NCBI RefSeq assembly: GCF_003337355.1 | Contig: NZ_QPJW01000011.1 | Span: 69,271 to 133,270 of the forward strand | Reading direction: 5' to 3' | DNA: 64,000 nucleotides | Source of the DNA: Fontibacillus phaseoli | GTDB taxonomy: Bacteria > Bacillota > Bacilli > Paenibacillales > Paenibacillaceae | The notes under the pieces: generated by a model | Told to the model about the DNA's origin: nothing | The model's database searches: none | Seen by the model: only the letters and a program-made list of their open reading frames with translations | Shown: positions 8,745 to 16,432 of the stretch, piece after piece | Position numbering within the stretch: position 1 is the stretch's first letter | Layout of the letters: every line of letters starts with the position of its first letter | Position numbers and translations under genes: made by a program

Positions 8745-8981
8745 ATGAAAAAGTTTAAAATATATGCAGTAAAGATTCTAGTCTTTCTGGCCTTGTTCAG
8801 GATCCTGTTGTTCTTTATGCAAAAGATTTTTGGCTATATCCGGCTTCCGGATGGCTACGAACTCATTATTCAATTAGGCGCATCCGGAATTATGGTGTTA
8901 TTGGCATTGTTGCTTACAAGTTTTTTAACCCGAAATGATGATGATGAAGTGTTTACGCAAGCCCGAAGAGATGGACAGTAA
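8745..8981 (+). CDS. Small two-helix membrane protein
   Basis: A 78-residue protein from ATG 8745 (an in-frame GTG at 8736 is possible), preceded by a GGTGGGTGGGTG purine-rich stretch. Two hydrophobic segments (about residues 9-25 and 40-60) flank a short loop, and the tail is acidic/polar (RNDDDEVFTQARRDGQ). I do not recognise the family. Its last 29 bases overlap the 3' end of the convergent YeiH-type gene. Coding is plausible because of the ribosome site and clean helix pattern, but function is unknown. Confidence 0.55.
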   Translation: MKKFKIYAVKILVFLALFRILLFFMQKIFGYIRLPDGYELIIQLGASGIMVLLALLLTSFLTRNDDDEVFTQARRDGQ

Positions 8982-10059
8982 TCCATCCTAGCCCGGACAA
9001 CGCCAGCGAGCCAATCAGTCCTGCCCAGAACGGGCGGATGCCTAAACGTCGGAACGCCGCGAAGTCCACGCCAAGCCCCAATCCGGCCATCGCCATGGCG
9101 ATAAGGAGATAGGCGGCTGCGACAAGATAGGCCGAGAGCCGTTGCGGAACAATTCCAAGGGTGTTAACCCCGCTCATGAGGAGGAAGCCAAGAATAAACC
9201 AAGGAATCGGGATCGAACGGAATCCCCGGTTTTTGTAATGATCCTCCAAAGCATCCGGCAAATCCGGCCGTTTCACCGAATCCGCAGACTCGGCTTCCCT
9301 CCCCCGCCGTTTTCTTTGTACCCAAGCGCCCACCAGCAACGCTACAGGAACAAGCATCGCTACCCGCGTCAGCTTCACTACGACCGCCAGGTCGACAGCT
9401 TCTTTTCCGCCAGGGGCTGCCGCCGCGATCACATGCGCAATCTCATGCAGCGTGGATCCCGAAAATACCCCATAGCCTTCCGGTGTAAGTCCAAAAACCG
9501 GATATAGCAAGGTATACGCCAAAGTAAATATCGTTCCCAAAATCGCAACAACGGCCGCACCTATCGCGGTCTCTTCATCCCCCGCCTCCACCTGTGGGGC
9601 AATCGCCACCACAGCTGCCGCCCCGCAGATAGCGGTACCGCAAGCGGTTAGCATGCTCAATTTAGAATCCACTTTGAACAGCGAAGCAAGACCGTAAACA
9701 ACGAACAGGGTCACTGTAATATGAATCAGAGCTATAATGAGTACGCTCGGCCCGGCTTGGACAATGTCCCCCAAATTCAGCCGCATGCCGAGCAGAATAA
9801 TGCCGAGGCGAAGCAGTTTTTTACCGGAAAACGAAATTCCTTCCGCAATAGCGGCAGGCACGCCAAATATCGCCCGCCAGGCCATACCTAGGATCATGGC
9901 GATCACTAGCTGTCCCATGACGTTCAAGAACGGGAGAACCGCCATGTATTTGGCTGCTACCGCAAGCAGCAAGGTTAGGCCGAGGCCCTGCACAAAGCCG
10001 ATTTTTTGCCTCCGTTTGTACGGTCGTGCCTCAATCTGTATCTTTACCGTTTGTGCCAT
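8953..10059 (-). CDS. YeiH-family putative sulfate exporter
   Basis: A 368-residue membrane protein from ATG 10059, which has GGAG nine bases upstream. About ten predicted helices include the family stretches GMAWRAIFGVP, LLRLGIILLGMRLNLGDI, LTACGTAICGAAAVVAIAPQV and FSGSTLHEIAHVIAAAAP. This is the UPF0324/YeiH (PSE) family, generally annotated as sulfate or sulfur-oxyanion exporters, though the true substrate is unsettled. A basic N-terminus (RPYKRRQK) precedes the first helix. The divergent LysR gene 180 bp away is the usual partner arrangement and is its likely regulator. Confidence 0.87.
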   Translation of the reverse strand: MAQTVKIQIEARPYKRRQKIGFVQGLGLTLLLAVAAKYMAVLPFLNVMGQLVIAMILGMAWRAIFGVPAAIAEGISFSGKKLLRLGIILLGMRLNLGDIVQAGPSVLIIALIHITVTLFVVYGLASLFKVDSKLSMLTACGTAICGAAAVVAIAPQVEAGDEETAIGAAVVAILGTIFTLAYTLLYPVFGLTPEGYGVFSGSTLHEIAHVIAAAAPGGKEAVDLAVVVKLTRVAMLVPVALLVGAWVQRKRRGREAESADSVKRPDLPDALEDHYKNRGFRSIPIPWFILGFLLMSGVNTLGIVPQRLSAYLVAAAYLLIAMAMAGLGLGVDFAAFRRLGIRPFWAGLIGSLALSGLGWITVHLFGLA

Positions 10060-10139
10060 GTCTTTCACTCCAAGCCTGTTATATAGAAGGAACCGCGCTG
10101 TCTCACGTTCATGTTATCTCCCGTCGCAACGAAAGTGAA

Positions 10140-10160
10140 ATAGGAATCTGCTATTCCTAT
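10140..10160. promoter_or_regulatory. LysR-type operator dyad
   Basis: A perfect 8-bp inverted repeat, ATAGGAAT-N5-ATTCCTAT, in the gap between the divergent transporter and LysR genes. A weaker dyad (ATCAG...TGATT) follows at about 10162-10180. Both fit LysR-type binding and activation sites. Confidence 0.65.
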
Positions 10161-10238
10161 CATCAGAAATACTAATGATTGAATTGTTGCAGTTACAGGA
10201 TCAGGGATACAATGGAATCAGAGAGGAAGTGAAAGAGT

Positions 10239-11126
10239 GTGATCGTGGAAACATTGCGCGTATTTGTTACGGTGGCGGAGCAAAGCCATTTTTCGCGGGC
10301 GGCAGAGATGCTCAATCTGTCTCAGCCCGGAGTAAGTCTACATGTCCGCAATCTTGAAAATGAATTCGGAGCCCAATTGCTGAACCGTTCCCCCAAACAT
10401 GTGAAGCTGACGGAGGAGGGCGAGATTTTGTACCGCCAGGCCAAGCAAATTTTGGCGCTTTACGAGGGGGCGAAGCAGGAAATCCGGCTGCTCCATGAGA
10501 TTGTGACCGGCTCCATTCACATCGGTGCCAGCTTTACGATCGGTGAGTACATTTTGCCTCGCATGCTGGCGGAGTTTGCCACGGGCTGCCCGGAGGTGGA
10601 GATGCAAGTAACGATTGGCAATACCGAAGAGATCACCCGGGGCGTCCGGCTGAGCGAGCTTGACCTCGGCCTCGTGGAAGGCGAAGTTCCCGATCAGTCC
10701 GAGATGCGGGTTACGCCATACATGAAGGATGAAATGATCGTAGTTGCCGCACCGGAGCACCCTTTATCCTCGCTTCGGCGGGCAGAATACTCCTACCTGC
10801 AAAACCTGGTATGGATTTTGCGCGAAAGCGGCTCCGGAACACGGGCGTTCAGCGACCGTTTTCTACAGGAGCGCAGCCTGACCGTGAAGCAATCTTATGT
10901 CTTCAACAGCAGCCAAGGCGTAAAAGAAGCGGTCGCCGCCGGCCTCGGCGTCGCCTTGCTCTCCCGCTGGGTCGTCCGCAAAGAACTGGCCAGCGGCGAA
11001 CTGCTCGAAATCATAACCGACGGCACCGCATTACAGCGCGATTTCTCTCTGATTCGTAACAAACACGCTTCCCCCACCTTAGCCGTGGACATGTTCCTTC
11101 AAAAGCTGTTGGAGGTCCATCAGTAG
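10239..11126 (+). CDS. LysR-family transcriptional regulator (CysL/YeiE-like)
   Basis: A 295-residue regulator starting at GTG 10239 behind GAGGAAG. The winged HTH covers residues 1-60 (FVTVAEQSHFSRAAEMLNLSQPGVSLHVRNLE). The effector domain follows, with a glycine-rich GSIHIGASFTIGEYILP and the typical SSQGVKEAVAAGLGVALLSRWVV. The HTH wording and the divergent YeiH-type transporter resemble the CysL/YeiE group, which senses sulfur-metabolism intermediates. The dyads in the shared promoter are its probable sites. The effector is inferred by analogy. Confidence 0.88.
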   Translation: MIVETLRVFVTVAEQSHFSRAAEMLNLSQPGVSLHVRNLENEFGAQLLNRSPKHVKLTEEGEILYRQAKQILALYEGAKQEIRLLHEIVTGSIHIGASFTIGEYILPRMLAEFATGCPEVEMQVTIGNTEEITRGVRLSELDLGLVEGEVPDQSEMRVTPYMKDEMIVVAAPEHPLSSLRRAEYSYLQNLVWILRESGSGTRAFSDRFLQERSLTVKQSYVFNSSQGVKEAVAAGLGVALLSRWVVRKELASGELLEIITDGTALQRDFSLIRNKHASPTLAVDMFLQKLLEVHQ

Positions 11127-11433
11127 CCGGGGGTTTTGGCGGTTGCGCCTAGCCTGGGGGAATTGGCATATGTGATTGGTATCCGCATACGACGCGAGTG
11201 ATTGGCATGGAGGATTGGCGGAAGTGCGTCTATTTGGCCGTATAAAGCAATATGACTGATGGGGCTGCAAGGTCCGTGATAAGCAACTTTATCAGAGACA
11301 GTGAGAATGAATAACAAGTGTTTGTTTTGTTATGTGTAGGAATACCAGTAGCTGTTGAGTGAAGAGGCAGGCTAAGTGGAGTTATTCCGAGTTAAGTGGG
11401 TTAGGTGAGTAATTTTATCGGACAGTCGCACCT
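11127..11433. other. Non-coding flank left of the insertion sequence
   Basis: About 300 bases without a credible gene. It holds short degenerate repeats around GATTGGCA and GATTGGCGGAAG, similar in style to the GCATTGAG-type repeats on the other side of the insertion. Confidence 0.5.
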
Positions 11434-11505
11434 AGTATAGAAAGTGGACACCTCTTAACCACTCACGGATAATAGAGTTAATATAATTAAGAGGTGGCGC
11501 GGAGC

Positions 11506-11802
11506 ATGAGTGAAAAAAGGCAAAGCTACAACGAGACGTTTAAACGAGAAGCTGTGAGATACGTTCAAGAACAGACGAAGTCCCTTCCTCAGATTGCTGA
11601 AGAACTAAACATAAATCCGGATACGTTGCGGCAATGGGTTGGGAAGTACCGGGAGTTCGAGAACGAACCTATCAACCACGGGGAGACTCTTCGCAATCAG
11701 TCTCAAACTATTCACGACCAGCAACGTGAGATTGAGGATCTGAAAGAGGAGATCGCGATCTTAAAAAAAGCCATGCACATCTTCAGCAAAGAAAGGAACT
11801 AA
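11506..11802 (+). CDS. IS3-family transposase OrfA
   Basis: A 98-residue DNA-binding subunit. A helix-turn-helix ([25 protein letters not shown], then [13 protein letters not shown]) is followed by a coiled-coil or leucine zipper (about residues 60-92, [20 protein letters not shown]). ATG 11506 lies 15 nt downstream of GAGGTGGCG; an in-frame upstream GTG at 11494 is also open. The run of A residues at 11763-11769 before G is a classic slippery site for -1 frameshifting into orfB. Confidence 0.9.
   Translation: MSEKRQSYNETFKREAVRYVQEQTKSLPQIAEELNINPDTLRQWVGKYREFENEPINHGETLRNQSQTIHDQQREIEDLKEEIAILKKAMHIFSKERN
11763..11770 (+). other. Programmed -1 frameshift site
   Basis: Seven A residues followed by G near the end of orfA. 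Slipping back one base enters an open frame ([15 protein letters not shown]) continuous with orfB, as in IS150-type OrfAB fusions. Confidence 0.65.
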
Positions 11803-12677
11803 GGTTCCAGTTCATCAAAGATCATCGCTCCGAGTTTCGAGTGGAGAAGATGTGCGAGGTCCTCAGCGTTTCCAGGAGCGGCTTTTACAAGTAGTTGAAC
11901 CACGTGCCAAGTGAACAGCAAAAACGCAAGGAGCAGCTTACAGCGCGCATCCAATGGCACTATATCGACTCGGAGAATCGTTACGGCAGCCCTCGAATAT
12001 GGAATGAACTCCAAAAGGAAGGGTGGATTGTCGCAGAGAAAACAGTCAGCAATATTATGCGGGACCACGGGCTTCGCTCGTGCATGAGTCGTAAGTTTAA
12101 GGTAATGACCACCGACTCCAAGCATGATTTGCCAATTTCACCAAATTTGCTCAAGCAAAACTTCAAAGCAACAGCCCCAAACCAAAAATGGGTTGCAGAC
12201 ATTACCTACATCCCTTGTCGCCAAGGGATGCTGTATTTGGCAAGCGTTTTGGATTTATGTACAAAGCAAGTAGTTGGATGGAAGCTTAGTGATCGAATGA
12301 CCACCGAACTTGTTACTGAAGCGTTAGACCAAGCCTACAAAGCCAAGAAACCAAAGAAGGGGCTCATCCATCACTCGGATCGAGGCTCCCAGTATGCCTC
12401 CAAGGAGTACCGCAACAAACTAAAGAAATACAAAATCAAGGCGAGCATGAGCCGCAAGGGCAATTGCTACGACAATGCTTGTATCGAAGCCTTCCACAGC
12501 ATCTTGAAACGGGAGCTCATTTACTGTTCGCCGAAATTCAAAACAAAGCAGGAAGCCTTTGAAAAGCTATACAGGTACATTGAGTTTTTCTACAACCGCA
12601 AACGTTCCAACAGCACACTTGGCTACATGTCCCCGTGTCGTTTTGAGGAGCAATTTTACCGTAAGCAGGCAGTGTAA
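11769..12677 (+). pseudogene. IS3-family transposase OrfB, amber-interrupted
   Basis: The -1 frame encodes the usual OrfB start ([27 protein letters not shown]) and then hits TAG at 11892-11894. The frame continues at once with LNHVPSEQQKRKEQ and a complete integrase core. Family members normally read GFYKWL here, so TAG most simply replaces a TGG Trp codon. The DDE residues are present: D in WVADITYI, D in HHSDRGSQY, and E in DNACIEAFHS, followed by the K/R-rich end. A TTG-initiated 260-residue protein (from 11895) could be made, but it would lack the N-terminal HTH part. The element is probably immobile unless the stop is read through or a copy elsewhere supplies transposase. Confidence 0.85.
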
Positions 12678-12698
12678 GAAGTGTCTACTTTCTTGACA

Positions 12699-12944
12699 GA
12701 AGAGCAAGTCGCTACTTATGCAGGAACGATGGGGGCGTTGAGAATGAGTTTCCGGCTGGCGGGCGGACTGTTGGGCGTTTTAGAGTAAATTGAGGCATTG
12801 AGTAGATTGAGCATTGAGCAGAGTATAGCATTGAGTGGAAGCTTGAGTGGATTGAGATGAGTATGGGGTAACTTGAGCTATTTATGGTTAGTTGATTAGT
12901 TTGTTAGAAAGCATGTTCACGCCCGGCTGCTGTCGAGCTAGAAT
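12699..12944. other. Non-coding flank right of the insertion sequence
   Basis: No gene. The stretch is rich in degenerate short repeats of the type (G)CATTGAG and TTGAGTGGATTGAG between about 12790 and 12880. Confidence 0.5.
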
Positions 12945-13142
12945 ATTAACTGGATTAACTACAGTTAATTTCTCGGTTATTGTAAAAAACAAAAAATAAC
13001 TGGAAAACCTCCAGTTATTTTTTGCTATCTAGTACTTTTTTGGCGTTTGGGGCCGAAAACGAAAAAATTAGCTGGAGGTTTTCCGGTTAAATTGGCAATT
13101 TGGCCGATTTTGAGGAAATTAACTGGAGGTTTTCCAGTTAAT
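12945..13142. repeat. Four-palindrome intergenic element, copy 1
   Basis: Four imperfect 23-26 nt palindromes at 12945-12969, 12996-13018, 13067-13092 and 13118-13142. The best copy reads AACTGGA-GGTTT-TCCAGTT inside flanking ATTA/TAAT. Centre spacings are about 50, 72 and 50 bp. The second copy is inverted and is followed by a T run, so it could also terminate transcription. The same architecture recurs at 23643 and 61360. Confidence 0.8.
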
Positions 13143-13198
13143 TACCTGGAATGACCGCCCCAGATGAGGCGTTACTCCCGTTACTCCCGTCTCTCGCG

Positions 13199-13633
13199 TC
13201 AATCCTCATGGCCCTGCGGCGAGGTTGGCTGTTGTGGCGAGGCCGGTTGCTGCGCCGGGCCGGCCAGGCGGAGGCGTTCTTCCGCTGCCGCCGGGGTACC
13301 GGCGTCCGGGCTGGATTCGACATAGTGCTTCAGCAGGGAGAGCTTGTTCTCCCAGAAGCGGTCGAAGTAAGCCAGCCAGCGCTTCAGCTCGAGCAGCGGA
13401 TCCGCGTCGAGCCGGTAGCGCGTTTCCCGGCCGACCTTCCGTTCCCGGACCAGTCCCGCATCGGAGAGGATGCGAAGATGCTTGGAGACGGCGGTCCGGC
13501 TCATCGGAAAGTGGCCGGTCAGGTCTTTCAGCGGCAGCTCGCGGTCGCCAAGCAAGCCTAGAAGCTGGCGCCGGGTCGGATCTGCGACCGCCTGAAAGAC
13601 ATCTTGGTTCGGCGCGGAGGCCGTGGACGTCAT
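13199..13633 (-). CDS. ArsR-family transcriptional regulator
   Basis: A 144-residue repressor with a winged HTH at about residues 10-90 (VFQAVADPTRRQLLGLL, then HFPMSRTAVSKHLRILSDAGLVRERKVGRETRY). There are no metal-binding Cys or His pairs, so it is of the metal-independent subgroup that pairs with SRPBCC proteins. The C-terminal 35 residues are low-complexity (Pro, Ala, Gln, Ser). It starts at ATG 13633 behind GGAGG, two bases after the SRPBCC stop, so the two are one operon. Twin GAAACC-N4-GGTTTC palindromes upstream are its likely autoregulatory operators. Confidence 0.9.
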   Translation of the reverse strand: MTSTASAPNQDVFQAVADPTRRQLLGLLGDRELPLKDLTGHFPMSRTAVSKHLRILSDAGLVRERKVGRETRYRLDADPLLELKRWLAYFDRFWENKLSLLKHYVESSPDAGTPAAAEERLRLAGPAQQPASPQQPTSPQGHED

Positions 13634-13635
13634 CG

Positions 13636-14064
13636 TTAACCTCCGACGTAGGCGGACAGCTTGTTAACCAGCCCGGCCCAGCCTTGGTCCATCCGGCCGC
13701 GCACAATGTCATGGGGCTCGCCGAACTCCGTCACTTGAGCCGCAGTCCAACCGCCGTGGATGACCGTAAATTCGATCTGCCCCTCATTTTCCACCAATTC
13801 AAAGGTCAGCGTCCAATCTTTGCCCCAATTAAACGACAACCGGTTCGGCGGATCCACCAGAGTTACTTTGCATGGGGATTGCCCGAAAGGCCCCGCCTGT
13901 AAATGAAATTCATGTCCAACCACCGGCTGCAGATCATTCGGCATAAACCAGGACGACAGTCCCTCCGCCGTAGCGACCGCCTCCCATACCTTCTCTGCCG
14001 TGGCATGCAACAAAATGGTATGCCGGATGTCCGGCAGCGTTTCATTCATGTTATTATTCATCAT
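13636..14064 (-). CDS. SRPBCC (AHSA1-like) domain protein
   Basis: A 142-residue START-like hydrophobic ligand-binding protein. It opens with IRHTILLHATAEKVWEAVATAEGLSSWFMPNDLQPVVGHEF and has the AHSA1 core FELVENEGQIEFTVIHGGW, then the C-terminal helix GWAGLVNKLSAYV. Such proteins are routinely co-transcribed with ArsR regulators and may bind the inducer, but the ligand is unknown. ATG 14064 has AAGGAG eight bases upstream; a second ATG follows immediately. Confidence 0.87.
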   Translation of the reverse strand: MMNNNMNETLPDIRHTILLHATAEKVWEAVATAEGLSSWFMPNDLQPVVGHEFHLQAGPFGQSPCKVTLVDPPNRLSFNWGKDWTLTFELVENEGQIEFTVIHGGWTAAQVTEFGEPHDIVRGRMDQGWAGLVNKLSAYVGG

Positions 14065-14086
14065 CCCATCTTCTCCTTTTCAATGG

Positions 14087-14142
14087 GAAACCTAAAGGTT
14101 TCGCATAAGTCCTGTCGTCATTATATGAAACCATTTGGTTTC
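14087..14142. promoter_or_regulatory. Twin operators of the ArsR-SRPBCC operon
   Basis: Two copies of a perfect palindrome, GAAACC-N4-GGTTTC, at 14087-14102 and 14127-14142. Their centres are 40 bp apart, close to four helical turns, directly upstream of the operon start. Confidence 0.75.
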
Positions 14143-14161
14143 CTGTCAACTAAAATCAAGG

Positions 14162-14191
14162 ACCGTACTCCCCCCATAGGGTGTGAATACG
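14162..14191 (-). terminator. Imperfect terminator after the alpha-galactosidase gene
   Basis: On the minus strand CCGTATTCACACCC folds with GGGGGGAGTACGG and is followed by TCCTTGATTTT. The stem has mismatches, so the call is moderate. Confidence 0.5.
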
Positions 14192-14220
14192 GCCCCTTCT
14201 TCATTCCAATTTGGTTATGG

Positions 14221-16341
14221 TCATTCTCCCACGGTAATCTCGTACAATCGTGCCGTTTTCTCTGCCGGCAAGACGACCTTCAGCTCCCCGTCTTCGGCGT
14301 TCCAAACGCAGTCGCCCGCAAGGTCCTGCGGGTAAGCGCGGTGCACTTGCAGCGGCTTGCCCTTCAACCAGCCCAGCGGAATGGTCTTCTCTGCCGGCTC
14401 ATGTGCGCCGCCAGCCTCGGCAGCCCGCACCCGCCAGACGGCCAAGTATACGTGGTTGTCCTTGCGAAGGCCAAGGCTAACCCACTCGTCCTGCTGCGTT
14501 GGTAAACCGAGCGGCCAAAACGGCAGCGCCTCCGGAATATTGTGGCGGATCGTCTTGTAATAGTCCAGCGCTTCCTTGACCAGTTCCCGGCGGCGCGGGC
14601 TCAGCTCGGCAAGGTGGCCGCTCTGGTGTACGCGAAGCAACAGGGCGTTCACCATGTTGAATACGACCTCTTCGTCATCGCCCTCACGCAGCGGATACGA
14701 CCAGATCGCCGACTGCTCCGGCGTCAGCGCCGACGGTGAAGCCGCCGCGATAGCGGCGTAATTCACGTAATCCTCTTGATCGCTCGTGGACTGGATGCTG
14801 TGCCGACTGAGCATGGCATAGTCCATCCGCATCCCGCCGCTGGAACAGTTCTCGATGACCAAATCCGGATAGCGGGCAAAAATTCCGTCCAGCCACTGCA
14901 AATAAGCACGGTTATGCTGAAGCAGCCCGTCGCCGAAGCTATCGGCATCCCTTTCCGTCCCAATTCCGGCATTTATGTTGTAATCCATCTTGATATAGCC
15001 GACTCCATAATCCTCAACCAATCGGCGGATCACTTCCGTCGCGTGCTGTATTACCTTCGGATTGCGATAATCCAGTTGGTAGCGGCTGCGGTCTTTGACC
15101 CGCTTGCCATGCCGCATGAAGAACCAGCTGTCGTCCGTATCCTTCAGCTTTGGACTGTTGATGCCCATGACTTCCAGCTCCAGCCAAAGGCCGGGAATCA
15201 TCCCTTTGCTGCGGATGTAGTCGAGGACATATTTGATCCCTTCCGGGAAACGTTCCTCCGACGGCAACCATTCGCCCACGCCGTCCCACCATTCGCCCGG
15301 CGCATACCAGCCTGCATCGATGCAGAAATACTCGCTCCCTATTTCCGCTGCGGCATCAATTAACGGGAGCAGCTTGGCCGTTGTCGGACTGCCCCAGAGG
15401 CAGTTCATGTAATCGTTAAATATAACCCGTAGCTTGCGGTTATCTTCATTAGGCCGACGGATTACCCGGCGATACCGGGTCAACACCCCGATAGCGTCAT
15501 TGAAGTCCCCGTTAACCGAACCGACCGCGGCCGGAACGGAAACGAACTCTTCGCCCGGTTCAAGCTGCAACCACCAGTGATTGTCATGCTCGGTCGGGCC
15601 GCTGACGAGCAAGGCGAGATGATCATTCTGGTCGATAATCTCCCAGTGCCAGGAGCCGTTATGCTCAATTTGCCAGAACAGGCTGCTTCCCGCCTCCTCA
15701 TTTTCCAGCACCGCCATCGGAATATGTTCGGCCGCCGACCAGGAGCCGGTATTGCTGCAGGAAATCCGCTTGGAGGTCCGGTCGGTCAAATGGGAAAGCC
15801 CAAGCTCCGGCAGACGGTAAGATCTCCACTGCAATTCGCTCTGCCAACCCGTATGAGGGATGAACAATCTCATTTTGTCATCCCGCGACGTCTTGCCCTC
15901 TTTATCGACCCCGGTCAAAGCGAACGTGGAAACATACTCCACGCCCAGTGCTTCCATTCCGCCGTTGCTCAATACCACCCAGATGCGGGCTACCGGAATC
16001 CCGTCATAAAATTGAACATGCTGCACCGCCCGGAGACCCGTATCGGGGTCCTTCAGGGCGATTTCCAGCTTGCGGCCAAGACCGCTTCGGAAATCTTCAT
16101 GCCCGTCATACTGCATCCGCAAGCCGGGATACGTCGCCCGGTGCGTTCTCCCGTGATACTCCGCACGGTCCTCGCCGGTAAGCTGAAGTTCCATTAGGCG
16201 AAAACCTTGTTTTTGCGTTTCGCTTACCGTCTCCTCCTCAAAGGGTTTGGCACCGAAATGAAGCAGCCGTACATCCTTTTCATCTGTCACTTCAAAAATA
16301 AAATGAAGTCCATTTTCGGCAAAACTGAATCTTTGGGACAT
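14221..16341 (-). CDS. GH36 alpha-galactosidase
   Basis: A 706-residue intracellular enzyme (no signal peptide) that should release terminal alpha-1,6-galactose from melibiose, raffinose or galactomannan oligomers imported by the adjacent ABC system. An N-terminal beta-sandwich (1-310) is followed by the catalytic barrel. The nucleophile is D453 (YIKMDYN) and the acid/base is D521 (STSDQEDY). Also present are CIDAGWY, LWLELEV and ENCSSGGMRMDY, all clan GH-D landmarks. The C-terminus is a small beta domain. AGGTG precedes the ATG. The gene lies downstream of the binding-protein gene with a strong hairpin between; a cre-like site lies 20 bp before the start. Galactose is the family assignment; exact substrate linkage is inferred. 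Confidence 0.9.
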   Translation of the reverse strand: MSQRFSFAENGLHFIFEVTDEKDVRLLHFGAKPFEEETVSETQKQGFRLMELQLTGEDRAEYHGRTHRATYPGLRMQYDGHEDFRSGLGRKLEIALKDPDTGLRAVQHVQFYDGIPVARIWVVLSNGGMEALGVEYVSTFALTGVDKEGKTSRDDKMRLFIPHTGWQSELQWRSYRLPELGLSHLTDRTSKRISCSNTGSWSAAEHIPMAVLENEEAGSSLFWQIEHNGSWHWEIIDQNDHLALLVSGPTEHDNHWWLQLEPGEEFVSVPAAVGSVNGDFNDAIGVLTRYRRVIRRPNEDNRKLRVIFNDYMNCLWGSPTTAKLLPLIDAAAEIGSEYFCIDAGWYAPGEWWDGVGEWLPSEERFPEGIKYVLDYIRSKGMIPGLWLELEVMGINSPKLKDTDDSWFFMRHGKRVKDRSRYQLDYRNPKVIQHATEVIRRLVEDYGVGYIKMDYNINAGIGTERDADSFGDGLLQHNRAYLQWLDGIFARYPDLVIENCSSGGMRMDYAMLSRHSIQSTSDQEDYVNYAAIAAASPSALTPEQSAIWSYPLREGDDEEVVFNMVNALLLRVHQSGHLAELSPRRRELVKEALDYYKTIRHNIPEALPFWPLGLPTQQDEWVSLGLRKDNHVYLAVWRVRAAEAGGAHEPAEKTIPLGWLKGKPLQVHRAYPQDLAGDCVWNAEDGELKVVLPAEKTARLYEITVGE

Positions 16342-16360
16342 TTTGCATGCACCTGCCTTT

Positions 16361-16374
16361 TATCATCGTTATCA
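16361..16374 (-). promoter_or_regulatory. Candidate cre (CcpA) site before the alpha-galactosidase gene
   Basis: Minus-strand TGATAACGATGATA fits the cre consensus TGWNANCGNTNWCA with a single mismatch at the penultimate position. It suggests glucose repression of the gene. Confidence 0.5.
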
Positions 16375-16383
16375 TTAAATAGA

Positions 16384-16415
16384 CTTAACGCAGCACCGCC
16401 CGGTGCTGCGTTAAG
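16384..16415. terminator. Perfect 15-bp hairpin between binding-protein and alpha-galactosidase genes
   Basis: CTTAACGCAGCACCG is exactly complementary to CGGTGCTGCGTTAAG with two bases between. Only a weak T-rich tract follows on the minus strand, so it may be a partial terminator or a 3' stabiliser that leaves the upstream binding protein in excess. Confidence 0.75.
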
Positions 16416-16432
16416 AGTTTGCGGCCTTTCAA

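Larger units (their letters stand above)
11434..12698 (+). mobile_element. IS3-family (IS150-like) insertion sequence
   Basis: A 1.27-kb element with imperfect terminal inverted repeats: left 11434-11457 (contains AGAAAGTGGACACCTCTTA) and right 12675-12698 (its complement contains AGAAAGTAGACACTTCTTA). The right end finishes in CA as IS3 ends do, but the left terminal bases have drifted from TG. No convincing 3-bp target duplication is visible. It holds orfA, an A-rich -1 slippery site and a broken orfB. Confidence 0.85.

Noticed and set aside
11431..12701. Target-site duplication of the IS3-family element
   Set aside because: The bases flanking the inverted repeats (CCT and GAA) do not match.
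12945..13142. CRISPR-like array of 25-nt repeats with about 26-nt spacers
   Set aside because: Only four divergent, inverted-repeat copies per cluster, uneven spacers, one copy inverted, and no cas genes nearby.
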